Shown: piece after piece, positions 1-7,421 of the stretch
How positions within the stretch are numbered: the first letter of the stretch is position 1
How the letters are laid out: each line of letters opens with the position of its first letter
Assembly: GCA_021151615.1 (NCBI GenBank)
Contig: JAGKXA010000144.1
Coordinates: 1-11,391, forward strand
Length of the DNA: 11,391 nt
Direction: 5' to 3'
Source of the DNA: Cellvibrionaceae bacterium
GTDB lineage: Bacteria; Pseudomonadota; Gammaproteobacteria; Pseudomonadales; Cellvibrionaceae
The notes under the pieces: generated by a model
Databases searched by the model: none
What the model was told of the DNA's origin: nothing
What the model saw: the letters and a program-made list of their open reading frames with translations, nothing else
Position numbers and translations under genes: made by a program

Positions 1-134
1 ATTTAAGAGCCTAAACTGACTGATTCTCCCGGTTTTTTTCGCAGCGTTCAGCACCGCCCCGCCAATAACCCGCCAACGGCGTTTCAGTATGATCAGCAAT
101 TAATAACCTGGCCGCGCAACCAAATATCACCTGC

Positions 135-140
135 TATGCT
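135..140 (+). promoter_or_regulatory. Possible extended -10 of the TonB-receptor promoter
   Basis: TATGCT at 135-140 is preceded by TGC at 132-134, which makes an extended -10 element. It lies about 38 bases before the ATG of the receptor gene. No recognisable -35 lies 16-18 bases upstream, so the call rests on the extended -10 alone. I saw no clear Fur box or other operator in bases 1-174. Confidence 0.25.
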
Positions 141-177
141 TATCCGACTAGTACCCAAAACCGGAGCATAACGATTG

Positions 178-2301
178 ATGAAAGGCAGTTTTCACAGACG
201 CAGATTGGCTATCGCCTGTGGGGTTGCTGGCCTTTACATCTACCCGGTTCAGGCAGAGCCCGCCAGCATTTATGACCTGTCGCTGGAAGAACTGCTGCAG
301 GTCAATATCTCCACCAACCGCACACCCGCCGCATCCAATGCCCTCTCGTTTAAAGTCACGGTGATTACCGAACAGGAAATCCGTCAGCAGTTGGCGTTGG
401 GTTTTACCACCAGCCAGGTGCTGGCCAACCTGATTCCCAGCTTTGCGCCAGCACGGCAAAAACTGAGCGTTCAGGGTGAGACCTTGCGTGGAGGCTCACC
501 GCTGATCATGATCGATGGCGTTCCGCAAAGTAATCCATTGCGCGATGTCTCACGCGATGGCCATGTGATTGACCTGGAAATGGTGAAAAGCATAGAGGTC
601 ATTTATGGCGCCAATGCCATGCAAGGCCTGGGAGCGACCGGCGGCATTATTAATTTCATCACCCATGACACCGGCGATAAACCTGCCAGCCGACTTTCCA
701 GCACCGTAAATTTCAGTGACCACCCCTCTGGCAATACCTCGGGCTACAAGCTGGGTTTTATGCACAACGCTGCCTTTGGCCTCACCTCTGTATTAGTGGC
801 TGGCACACTGGAAGAGCAAGGGCTATTTCGCGATGGCAACGGGGATCTGGTGGGATTGGAGCAAATCCAGGGCGACATTCAGGACACTCACAGCCAGGAC
901 TTGCTACTAAAAGTAAGTCATCTTCTGGGCGCGCAAGAGTTTGAGCTCACGCTTAATGATTACGAAATAAAAAGTCACGGCGATTTTCTAGTGGTGCCAG
1001 GTAATATCCAAACCGGTCAACTCACCTCGATAAAGCCTGGAACGACTCAGGGCACTCCGCCGGGAAACAGGGTCAAAAATGTTGCTGTTGATTATCACAA
1101 CAGTGAATTGATGGGCGGTGAAGTCTCCGCAAAAATTTTCTGGCAAGAATTTGCGGCCACCTTTGGCGCAACCAATACTGCTATTTTTCAGGATGTACGC
1201 CTGGGCAATAATATTTACGATCAATCGCAAATGCACTCGGAAAAATACGGTGCAAAGTTGAGTTTTTACACCGCACAACTAGCAGACACCCCATTGGATT
1301 TAACCATCGGGCTGGATTTGCTTGATGATAAAAACATCCAACCGCTGTTAATGACAAAACGCATCTGGTCACCGGAGATGCATTTCCGCAATCAATCGCC
1401 GTTTTTACAAGGCGATTATCATTTCACCGAAAAACTCACCCTGAATGCAACACTCAGGCGCGAGCTGGCGACCCTTGGCGTGAATGATTTTCAAACCATA
1501 GCCACCAGTGGCAACACTCAGGTAGAGGGTGGTGAACTGAAATTCAATAAAACCATTTATAACCTGGGTGCGATATACCAAATCACACCACACCTGAATG
1601 TGGTATTTAACGATGGCGAAGGTTTTGGAATGCCCGACGCGGGTCGCGAGCTGCGTGCAATCAATAAACCAGGATTAAATATAGAAGATGTATTTTCTAT
1701 ATCACCGCTGGTAACGCGCAACCGTGAATGGGGTTTGTTTTATGCATCCAAACACTGGCAAGGACAGCTCAGCCATTTTCAATCAGAAGCCAAACACGGC
1801 AATCAATTGCAATTGGTGGATGGCGTCTATCGGCTAAATCGTCGCCCCAGCGAAACCAGCGGCTGGGAATTTAGCAGCCGCTGGCAGGTATTTGATAACA
1901 CCCAATTGAAATTAATGTACGCCGACACCCAAGGGAAATTTGATAGCAATGGCGATGGCACTTTGGATAGCGACTTGACGGCACTGGATATTCCACCGCG
2001 CCGTTTGGTGCTCGGCTGGTCGCAACAATGGCCGCTGCAGTGGACATCACACATTCAGTGGACTAACGATGCCTCACGCGATTTCCAAACACGTGGTACC
2101 ACCACAGCAAGTTTTACCGGTTACAGCTTGCTGGATGCCAGCCTGACGCGAACAACTCGCTGGGGTGATTTTTCACTTGGTATTGCCAATATTACCAATC
2201 GCCAATACACGACTTACTTCACGCAGGTTGTGCAGCGCAATGATCGTTTTTTTGCCGGTCAGGGGCGCAGTTTCCATCTGCAATACCGCGCTAATTTTTA
2301 A
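178..2301 (+). CDS. TonB-dependent outer-membrane receptor
   Basis: Outer-membrane active transporter that would take up a scarce ligand using energy from TonB-ExbBD. The 707-residue protein starts with a basic, hydrophobic signal peptide ending near VQA|EP (residue 26). The plug domain follows: SLEELL at about 35-40, PLIMIDGVPQ at about 108-117, and VIYGANAMQG to GGIINFIT at about 141-162, the usual plug end. The rest is beta-barrel, finishing NITNRQY and a C-terminal Phe typical of outer-membrane insertion. Length fits the family. GGAG at 163-166 lies 11 bases before ATG 178 and 8 before an in-frame TTG at 175, so the start could be one codon earlier. It is the only large plus-strand gene here. 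The ligand cannot be read from the sequence; a siderophore or other iron chelate is a guess. Its stop overlaps the convergent acyltransferase gene by 11 bp. Confidence 0.93.
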   Translation: MKGSFHRRRLAIACGVAGLYIYPVQAEPASIYDLSLEELLQVNISTNRTPAASNALSFKVTVITEQEIRQQLALGFTTSQVLANLIPSFAPARQKLSVQGETLRGGSPLIMIDGVPQSNPLRDVSRDGHVIDLEMVKSIEVIYGANAMQGLGATGGIINFITHDTGDKPASRLSSTVNFSDHPSGNTSGYKLGFMHNAAFGLTSVLVAGTLEEQGLFRDGNGDLVGLEQIQGDIQDTHSQDLLLKVSHLLGAQEFELTLNDYEIKSHGDFLVVPGNIQTGQLTSIKPGTTQGTPPGNRVKNVAVDYHNSELMGGEVSAKIFWQEFAATFGATNTAIFQDVRLGNNIYDQSQMHSEKYGAKLSFYTAQLADTPLDLTIGLDLLDDKNIQPLLMTKRIWSPEMHFRNQSPFLQGDYHFTEKLTLNATLRRELATLGVNDFQTIATSGNTQVEGGELKFNKTIYNLGAIYQITPHLNVVFNDGEGFGMPDAGRELRAINKPGLNIEDVFSISPLVTRNREWGLFYASKHWQGQLSHFQSEAKHGNQLQLVDGVYRLNRRPSETSGWEFSSRWQVFDNTQLKLMYADTQGKFDSNGDGTLDSDLTALDIPPRRLVLGWSQQWPLQWTSHIQWTNDASRDFQTRGTTTASFTGYSLLDASLTRTTRWGDFSLGIANITNRQYTTYFTQVVQRNDRFFAGQGRSFHLQYRANF

Positions 2302-3535
2302 TTCCTCTAACCGCACTATCAGTTATTTTTTTGCCATTCAACATCCAACCGATAGGTGTCCAGCGCACCAACAGCAAGTAACTTACCGCACCTGTCACCA
2401 GCGTAACCCCCAACGAAGCCGCAAACTTGATAAACCAGCTCCAGTCTTTATCCATTAACTGGTATTGGAGCGCAAACAAAAGCGGCACATGGATAATGTA
2501 AATCCAGTAAGAACTGTCCGCCATAAAACGCATACTGCGACTCGGCGTATTTAAAAAGCGCTTTCCCAGTACCAGACAGACCAATGTCATCCATACCGCA
2601 ACAAAAGCCTCGCAGAGCTTCAACACAATATGTGTGGTGAACTCTACCCTTGGTGCGGGGATGATGATTTTTTCAGGCATCAACTGAAAATAGACGGCGT
2701 AAAGCAAAAGGCTTCCCAGCAGCAGATACACCCAATAAACAGAAAATTGCTCAAGGAAATTATCGCTGTTAAATATCCAATAGCCTGCAGCAAAAAATAA
2801 TCCAAAGAAACCAAAGGCCCAGAGCTGCGGCAAAAAGCTATCGGGCGCCGGCAATGGCGATGAAACCAGCAACAAACCAGGCAAAAGAAATAGCGGAGCT
2901 ACCACAATAAAAACCAGCGGTTTGATTGCGGTAATTTTTTTACGAATAAGGCTCCAATCCACAAAACTCAACGCCCAGGTTAAGAGGTATAAAAAAACCA
3001 ACACATACAAAAACCATAAATGCAGGGTAGTTGGCGGCGGTGGAGGTGGCGCTTCCGCTGGATTGGCAAAAGCTTTTGCAACCATAAGCATTACGGGCGA
3101 TTTATTTTCCACGTTATTCACCGCTGCCAACATAGGGGCAACAACGGCCCACAAACACAGCGGCAAAAAAACAATCAACGGTAAAAGAACCCGCTTTGCA
3201 CGATTGGTAAGAAGCCCTTTCATCCCGCGCTTCGCAACCAAATATGCAGCGAAGAACCCCGCAATGAAAAAGAACAAGGGCATGCGAAATAGATGCATAA
3301 AAAAGCCCACCACATCTACCAGCGGTGATTGCCGGGTATCAGCCGAGAGCCAATAGTCATTTAACATGGGGCTATAAGCCAAGGCTGCGTGAAAAAACAC
3401 ACCGGCAATCATCGCTAACGCACGCAAATTATCCAAATAGTGTAACCGCTGCTGCAGGTCTTTCCCTGCTGTTTGTGCAGCGGTTAATGCGCTCGCCGAT
3501 GATTCTTGCGGGCGTGACTCAGCTGTGGAATCCAT
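2291..3535 (-). CDS. Acyltransferase family 3 membrane protein, OpgC-like
   Basis: Integral membrane O-acyltransferase that probably transfers an acyl or succinyl group to an envelope glycan or other surface molecule; the substrate is unknown. The 414-residue product shows LHYLDNLRAL then the family His in GVFFHAALAYSP (His49), MPLFFFIAGFF at 85-95, HLWFLYVLVF at 172-181 as in OpgC-type members, and SSYWIYIIHVPLLF at 341-354. About ten hydrophobic segments are visible. Residues 163-168 are six consecutive prolines just before the HLWFL helix. I chose ATG 3535 because AAGGGGA at 3547-3541 sits 5 bases upstream; the frame stays open further upstream to 3760, but that part overlaps the permease gene and has no family similarity. 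It starts 41 bases after the permease stop on the same strand, so it may be the last gene of the GntR/ABC operon. Its end overlaps the receptor gene. Confidence 0.88.
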   Translation of the reverse strand: MDSTAESRPQESSASALTAAQTAGKDLQQRLHYLDNLRALAMIAGVFFHAALAYSPMLNDYWLSADTRQSPLVDVVGFFMHLFRMPLFFFIAGFFAAYLVAKRGMKGLLTNRAKRVLLPLIVFLPLCLWAVVAPMLAAVNNVENKSPVMLMVAKAFANPAEAPPPPPPTTLHLWFLYVLVFLYLLTWALSFVDWSLIRKKITAIKPLVFIVVAPLFLLPGLLLVSSPLPAPDSFLPQLWAFGFFGLFFAAGYWIFNSDNFLEQFSVYWVYLLLGSLLLYAVYFQLMPEKIIIPAPRVEFTTHIVLKLCEAFVAVWMTLVCLVLGKRFLNTPSRSMRFMADSSYWIYIIHVPLLFALQYQLMDKDWSWFIKFAASLGVTLVTGAVSYLLLVRWTPIGWMLNGKKITDSAVRGIKN

Positions 3536-3576
3536 ATCCGTCCCCTTGAAAAGATTGCCCACGTCCGGGTTATAAA

Positions 3577-4257
3577 TTACAGGAAAGTTTCTTTGCGGGC
3601 CTGCGAATAAAAAGCAGATAGCAATGCGACAATAATAAGCGCTAACAGACAGGCGATTATGCCAATCGCGGTACTGTTCCAGTGAGGCTCTTGCGACCAT
3701 ACGTGCTGCGCAATATCCGGAACACGGAAAATGATGTAAAACATGGGCCCGATCAGACAATTAGCAAACACCATTACAAATAGCACGACACCTTCTGATT
3801 CAATAATCATGCCTACCGCCCAGGTCAGGCAATAGCACAGCATAAAATACAGTGCACCAATAATCGTTAACGGCAAAATACCATCAGGAATAGGCGTTAA
3901 TATAAACACTGCAATGGTTGCGCTTACAACAACGACCCAAGGAATAAAAAACAGTGTCATATTGGCAATTAATTTCGCAACCACATAATCACTTGGCGAT
4001 ATTGGCAAACTCATAATAAACGGAAGGGTTTGCTCTTTGCGTTCATTGATAATGGTATTGGTTAACTGGTGGTTAGCCAACCCAATCACCATACTAAAGA
4101 GCAAGGTAGTTCCCATAACAAATTGCCACTCACCCAGGCTGATGAAGCTCAGCGCAAGAAATGCACCTGTCATATAAAGGGCGATCAGTTTGCGGAGCAA
4201 ATACCAATCCTTTTGAATTAATATTTGTACAACCGGCATATTTAATGTGTAATTCAT
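3577..4257 (-). CDS. ABC-2 type transporter permease
   Basis: Inner-membrane half of an ABC transporter, partner of the ATPase encoded just upstream. The 226-residue protein has about six hydrophobic segments (roughly residues 25-42, 48-62, 95-120, 128-150, 155-175 and 195-215) and a cytoplasmic stretch NERKEQTLPFIMSLPISPSDYVVAKL at about 71-96, the coupling-type sequence seen in ABC-2 permeases. The start overlaps the ATPase stop as ATGA (4254-4257), which implies translational coupling, and AGGAG at 4269-4265 lies 7 bases upstream. The length is typical of small YtrC/ABC-2 subunits. What it exports is unknown; homologous GntR-linked systems are associated with the cell envelope and with cell-wall antibiotic stress. 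The 41-base gap to the acyltransferase gene has no terminator. Confidence 0.85.
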   Translation of the reverse strand: MNYTLNMPVVQILIQKDWYLLRKLIALYMTGAFLALSFISLGEWQFVMGTTLLFSMVIGLANHQLTNTIINERKEQTLPFIMSLPISPSDYVVAKLIANMTLFFIPWVVVVSATIAVFILTPIPDGILPLTIIGALYFMLCYCLTWAVGMIIESEGVVLFVMVFANCLIGPMFYIIFRVPDIAQHVWSQEPHWNSTAIGIIACLLALIIVALLSAFYSQARKETFL

Positions 4258-5138
4258 GAATGCACTCCTGACCTAACGGTAGCCACAAATATTTTCTCCA
4301 GCGACATAGGTTCCACACTGGAAATACTTGCCCCCTGCTCATGCAAACGCTCGACCACAGAATCCTGAAATTGATTCACCACCAATTCAAAGAGCGAACC
4401 GTTTTGTTTTACTTTTACCAAACCCGGCACTACTAATTTGCTTGTATCGAGATTGCCGGTAAATAAAATGCGCCGCCAACGATCCAGGTAGGTTTCCTTA
4501 TCTTGCGAATCCAATAACTTTCCTTTGTGCAAAAAACTAATAGTGTCCGACAGCTGTTCTACATCCTGAGTATTGTGCGATGAGAAAAGCACGCTGCGAT
4601 CTTCATCGCGCAAAATGTCCGCTAATTCCGAGAGCACTTCTTCGCGCGCAACCGGATCAAGCCCTGTGGTTGGCTCATCCAACACTACCAGTTTCGGGCG
4701 GCGTGCCAATACCAACAATAAACCGGCTTTAACGCGCTGCCCATGGGAAAACCCCTTGGTTTTTTGATCGGCTTTTAAATCGAATATCCTCAGCAAATGA
4801 TCGGCATACAACGGATCCCAGGCCGGGTAAATAGATTGGATAAAACCCATATGCCAACGCAGGGTTTCATTTTTATACAAGCGCATATCGTCGGAAGCAA
4901 AACCGATATGCGCTTTAACCGCCACTTGCTGTCGTGGTAGTTCGCAGCCCAATACATTAACGTTACCAGAGTCCGGTTTTACAAGGCCCATCAATAACCG
5001 CATGGTAGTAGACTTGCCGGCACCGTTAATACCAACCAGTCCCATTACCTGCCCTTGCGGTAACTGCAAACTGAGATTATCGAGATAAAAATCCGGATAC
5101 CGCTTACAAACCTGGTGAAACTCAATGGCGTTTTGCAT
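4254..5138 (-). CDS. ABC transporter ATP-binding protein, YtrB-like
   Basis: Cytoplasmic ATPase that powers the adjacent permease. In the 294 residues, Walker A is GINGAGKSTT (37-46), the signature is degenerate (FSHGQRVKAG, 130-139, instead of LSGGQ), Walker B is LVVLDEP (150-156), the D-loop is GLDP (159-162), and the switch His is in SSHNTQD (His188). Residues after about 225 form the C-terminal extension usual in the CcmA/YtrB kind of drug and lipid exporters. AGGAG at 5149-5145 precedes the ATG by 6 bases. It lies 53 bases after the GntR gene and overlaps the permease start by 4 bases, so the three are very likely one transcript. A GntR repressor, an ATPase of this type and a small permease together match the layout of ytrAB-type loci. 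Confidence 0.92.
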   Translation of the reverse strand: MQNAIEFHQVCKRYPDFYLDNLSLQLPQGQVMGLVGINGAGKSTTMRLLMGLVKPDSGNVNVLGCELPRQQVAVKAHIGFASDDMRLYKNETLRWHMGFIQSIYPAWDPLYADHLLRIFDLKADQKTKGFSHGQRVKAGLLLVLARRPKLVVLDEPTTGLDPVAREEVLSELADILRDEDRSVLFSSHNTQDVEQLSDTISFLHKGKLLDSQDKETYLDRWRRILFTGNLDTSKLVVPGLVKVKQNGSLFELVVNQFQDSVVERLHEQGASISSVEPMSLEKIFVATVRSGVHS

Positions 5139-5191
5139 TTTTCACTCCTGCGATCAATGTACGCATATAAACCCCTGTTGAAATTAAACAA

Positions 5192-5569
5192 TCATTCATC
5201 GGCTAATGCTTTTTTTACACGCGTCACTATTTGGTTATCACTCAAACCCAAAGCCCGACCTGCGCCTATCAAACCGGCGATGTATTCATCCAACTCCGCC
5301 TCACCCAAGGCTTTTTGCACATCGATCACATCGGCAACAAACGAACCTCGCCCCGCTTGAGTGACAATGACACCCTCTGTTTCCAGCTCGGTATAAGCGC
5401 GCTTAACCGTGATCACACTCACTTTGGTCGCCACACTTAATTCGCGAATAGATGGCAAAGGATGCCCTGCAGGCCAATCGCCCACTCGAACTTTTTGTTT
5501 AATCTGCTCCATGATTTGCAAGTACATGGGCCGACTATCTTGCTGCGAAAGAAACAAACCCTCAGTCAC
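5192..5569 (-). CDS. GntR-family repressor, YtrA subfamily
   Basis: Winged-helix regulator, probably the autorepressor of the downstream ABC and acyltransferase genes. The 125-residue product has the GntR DNA-binding domain at about 13-79: RPMYLQIMEQIKQKV, then LPSIRELS...VSVITVKRAYTELETEGVI and the wing TQAGRGSFVAD. Only about 45 residues follow, ending LIGAGRALGLSDNQIVTRVKKAL, which is the short helical dimerisation tail of the YtrA subfamily rather than a ligand-binding FadR, HutC or MocR domain. I chose GTG 5569: GGGGG at 5578-5574 lies 4 bases upstream and the length fits the subfamily. The frame extends to an ATG at 5629, but that would put the start inside the promoter and operator repeats. 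No effector-binding pocket is obvious, as usual for this subfamily. Confidence 0.9.
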   Translation of the reverse strand: MTEGLFLSQQDSRPMYLQIMEQIKQKVRVGDWPAGHPLPSIRELSVATKVSVITVKRAYTELETEGVIVTQAGRGSFVADVIDVQKALGEAELDEYIAGLIGAGRALGLSDNQIVTRVKKALADE

Positions 5570-5578
5570 GCAACCCCC

Positions 5579-5624
5579 AACTGTATATATACGATATGAA
5601 CAGTATACACAGATATACACAGTT
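5579..5624. promoter_or_regulatory. Probable GntR operator: repeated CTGTGTATA sites
   Basis: Read on the minus strand, CTGTGTATA occurs twice, starting at 5622 and 5612, exactly 10 bp apart (one helical turn). On the plus strand, AACTGTATATAT (5579-5590) is an inverted partner of the outer arm ATATACACAGTT (5613-5624) with one mismatch. The block covers the spacer and -10 of the promoter and the probable transcription start. That position suits a repressor that blocks RNA polymerase. Assignment to the adjacent GntR protein is inference from position. Confidence 0.6.
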
Positions 5625-5629
5625 GGCAA
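5602..5629 (-). promoter_or_regulatory. Sigma70-type promoter of the GntR/ABC operon
   Basis: On the minus strand, TTGCCA (5629-5624) and TATACT (5607-5602) are separated by 16 bases, a good sigma70 match. Transcription would begin near 5595, giving a leader of about 26 bases before the GTG start at 5569. The promoter lies within the operator repeats. Confidence 0.6.
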
Positions 5630-5675
5630 GTGTGTCTACCACCCGTCTAACCGACAAAGCACACATATTTTTCCC

Positions 5676-5700
5676 AAAAAAAAACCCCGCAAAAGCGGGG
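5676..5700 (-). terminator. Intrinsic terminator of the pseudouridine synthase gene
   Basis: On the minus strand, CCCCGC (5700-5695), a TTTT loop and GCGGGG (5690-5685) form a 6-bp GC stem followed by nine T (5684-5676). It lies about 40 bases after the stop of the RluA-family gene and isolates it from the GntR operon downstream on the same strand. Confidence 0.9.
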
Positions 5701-5739
5701 CAAAGGAAAGAAGCTAAAAATGTAAATGCGATACAAGCA

Positions 5740-6600
5740 TTAACGCCGCTGGTTCATGAGCGCAAAAAAATCTGCGGGGGCTGGTGTCTCGAACGTTAAT
5801 TCTTTGCCAGTTTTTGGGTTAATAATCTTTAGGGATAACGAATGCAAACCCATGCGCACACCGGCGGTGCCGTAACGTTGATCACCAATGATCGGATAAC
5901 CGAGCCAGGATAAATGCGCACGTATTTGATGCTGGCGCCCTGTATCAATCTGCACGCGTAGAAGTGTTCGGCTACCATTGGTTCGCTCTGTTGTGAAGCG
6001 AGTCACTGCTGGCTTTGCATCCGGGTGCACGCCCACGTGCATACGATATTCTTCCTCATCAGCACGCAGCGGCTGGTCAATGGTTCCTGCCGCAGGATTG
6101 GGGCAACCTTCCACAATAGCCAAATAGGTTTTCTCTGCGTTATCCCATTTTGCCATCACGGCTTCACGCATTTCACGTGAAGTGGCAAATAACAGTACGC
6201 CAGAAGTATCGCGATCAATTCGATTCACCGGCCATAATTTTACCGCTTGTGAACGACGCGAAAGTTGGTTGCGCAAAATTGCCAGCGCGTGTTGTTGCGT
6301 TTCTTTAGTGGTACCAACGGATAGCAATCCTGCCGGCTTATTAATCGCAATGATGTCGCGATCAGAATAGAGAATTTCCAATTGCGATGGCGAGCTGTTT
6401 GTTATTTTAGCGGCTGCGCCCACTTCAACCAGGTCGCCCACATTAAGCAGATAATCATGTTTTGTGGTGGATACGCCATTTACACTAACGCAACCACTTT
6501 GCAAACGCTGTTTAATTTTACTGCGCGCCCAGCCTTGAAGTTGCAAACCGAGAAAGTTTAATAACTTCGCAGGCTCTTTAACCTGTAATTTTTCAGACAT
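5740..6600 (-). CDS. RluA-family pseudouridine synthase with S4 domain
   Basis: Cytoplasmic enzyme that isomerises specific uridines of rRNA or tRNA to pseudouridine. The 286-residue protein has an N-terminal S4 RNA-binding domain (about 11-62; QRLQSGCVSVNG and LNVGDLVEV are visible) and an RluA catalytic domain. The catalytic Asp is in VNRIDRDTSG (Asp129; the usual His of HRLDRDTSG is Asn here). KTYLAIVEG, KPAVTRF and RQHQIRAHLSWLGYPIIGD are further family motifs. I prefer ATG 6600, since AGAG at 6613-6610 lies 9 bases upstream; an in-frame ATG at 6606 would leave only 3 bases. The target position is not readable: the length is close to RluA-family members with S4 domains such as RluC/RluD, but shorter, so I give no gene symbol. 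It stands alone, with a terminator after it. Confidence 0.92.
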   Translation of the reverse strand: MSEKLQVKEPAKLLNFLGLQLQGWARSKIKQRLQSGCVSVNGVSTTKHDYLLNVGDLVEVGAAAKITNSSPSQLEILYSDRDIIAINKPAGLLSVGTTKETQQHALAILRNQLSRRSQAVKLWPVNRIDRDTSGVLLFATSREMREAVMAKWDNAEKTYLAIVEGCPNPAAGTIDQPLRADEEEYRMHVGVHPDAKPAVTRFTTERTNGSRTLLRVQIDTGRQHQIRAHLSWLGYPIIGDQRYGTAGVRMGLHSLSLKIINPKTGKELTFETPAPADFFALMNQRR

Positions 6601-6751
6601 GATCATTCGCTCTGGCGTTTAGGCGCACCAGTTTAACCATTTTATTAACTTTTTTCCTGCGATATCTGCTTACCATACTTCGATTGATATTACCCAAATC
6701 ACGATAAGCGATTTGCCAACACCAATACATCGACAAAACAACATTAATAAA

Positions 6752-7204
6752 CTATCTGTCGTTGTCCTCAAAAATTATCGAAAGCGTTCCACTTTTTGCG
6801 GCACCAACAACTAATGGATAGAGTTTACGATATGCAATGCTACTACTGGATACTGACATATTCTCAGGATCGGTGTGCGCACTTGTTCCAACCAAAAGAC
6901 AGCCCTCTGTATCTGTATGGGTATTTCCACAATGAATAAGGATGTCAGTGAACCCCGGAACATCTAATACCTCGAGCATTCCTTCATGATGAATATCCTT
7001 GAATCGTTCTTTGTACTGTTGATGATGTTTTCCGTAGGCTCTTAAAGCCATCTTATACGTGCCTGCAGGAATTCGCGTTTCCTTAGGCACTTTGATCGCT
7101 CGAAACTCGTCTTCAAGCCCAAAACAAACAAAGTGCTGATCCACAGAAATATGGCTTATTGTCGATTCACTATCTGAGATAAATCTATCTACGATAATCT
7201 TCAT
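6752..7204 (-). CDS. DUF5675 family protein
   Basis: A family of unknown function found in phages and bacterial accessory regions. The 150-residue protein has the recognisable line FVCFGLEDEFRAIKVP then TRIPAGTYKMALR (44-55), GMLEVLDVPGFTDILIHCGNTHTDTEGCLLVG (75-106) and IAYRKLYPLV (123-132). No signal peptide or membrane segment is visible. ATG 7204 is chosen because AAAGGAG lies about 6 bases upstream; the frame stays open to an ATG at 7273, which has no good ribosome site and adds a stretch unlike the family. His91 and Gly101-Cys102, followed by an LY.LV-type tail, resemble the His...(S/T)xGC pattern of L,D-transpeptidases; a catalytic role is only a hypothesis. It is single, with no clear terminator before the next gene. 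Confidence 0.8.
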   Translation of the reverse strand: MKIIVDRFISDSESTISHISVDQHFVCFGLEDEFRAIKVPKETRIPAGTYKMALRAYGKHHQQYKERFKDIHHEGMLEVLDVPGFTDILIHCGNTHTDTEGCLLVGTSAHTDPENMSVSSSSIAYRKLYPLVVGAAKSGTLSIIFEDNDR

Positions 7205-7327
7205 GATATCTCCTTTAATGATGTATTTTTTGTGCAAGCATTGGTAATCAACCTGAAACTTCCTACCCTTCAATTTTTGACAAGAGTAGCCCGCCCGAAA
7301 GATTATCGCGCTGACTTAGAATCTAAC

Positions 7328-7345
7328 ACCCCCTAAAATGGGGGT
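7328..7345. other. Short GC hairpin, role unclear
   Basis: ACCCCC (7328-7333), loop TAAAAT, GGGGGT (7340-7345): a 6-bp perfect inverted repeat between the M23-like and DUF5675 genes. Neither strand has a T-run after it, so it is not a standard terminator. It may be a leader hairpin or a protein site. Confidence 0.4.
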
Positions 7346-7362
7346 ACTTGAATACTATCCCC

Positions 7363-7390
7363 AAATAAAAAGGCGACCACTCGGGCCGCC
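7363..7390 (-). terminator. Intrinsic terminator of the M23-like gene
   Basis: On the minus strand, GGCGGCC (7390-7384), loop CGAGT, GGTCGCC (7378-7372; one G-T pair) is followed by TTTTTATTT (7371-7363). It lies about 30 bases beyond the stop at 7422. An outer AAGGCG/CGCCTT pairing is also possible. Confidence 0.75.
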
Positions 7391-7421
7391 CGCCTTAAAA
7401 CTTCGAAAGTCCGTTAAAAAA

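Noticed and set aside
1..60. Terminator of an upstream gene (TTTTTTT at about 33-39)
   Set aside because: No adequate GC stem precedes the T-run on the plus strand.
2922..3356. Plus-strand frame rich in glycine inside the acyltransferase gene
   Set aside because: It is the complement of the polyproline and membrane coding region of the minus-strand gene; no ribosome site or family match.
3536..3760. N-terminal extension of the acyltransferase to 3760
   Set aside because: The extra 75 residues lie inside the permease gene and have no family similarity, while ATG 3535 has a good ribosome site and precedes the conserved region.
5570..5629. Start of the GntR gene at ATG 5629
   Set aside because: This would place coding sequence across the promoter and operator repeats; GTG 5569 gives the usual subfamily length.
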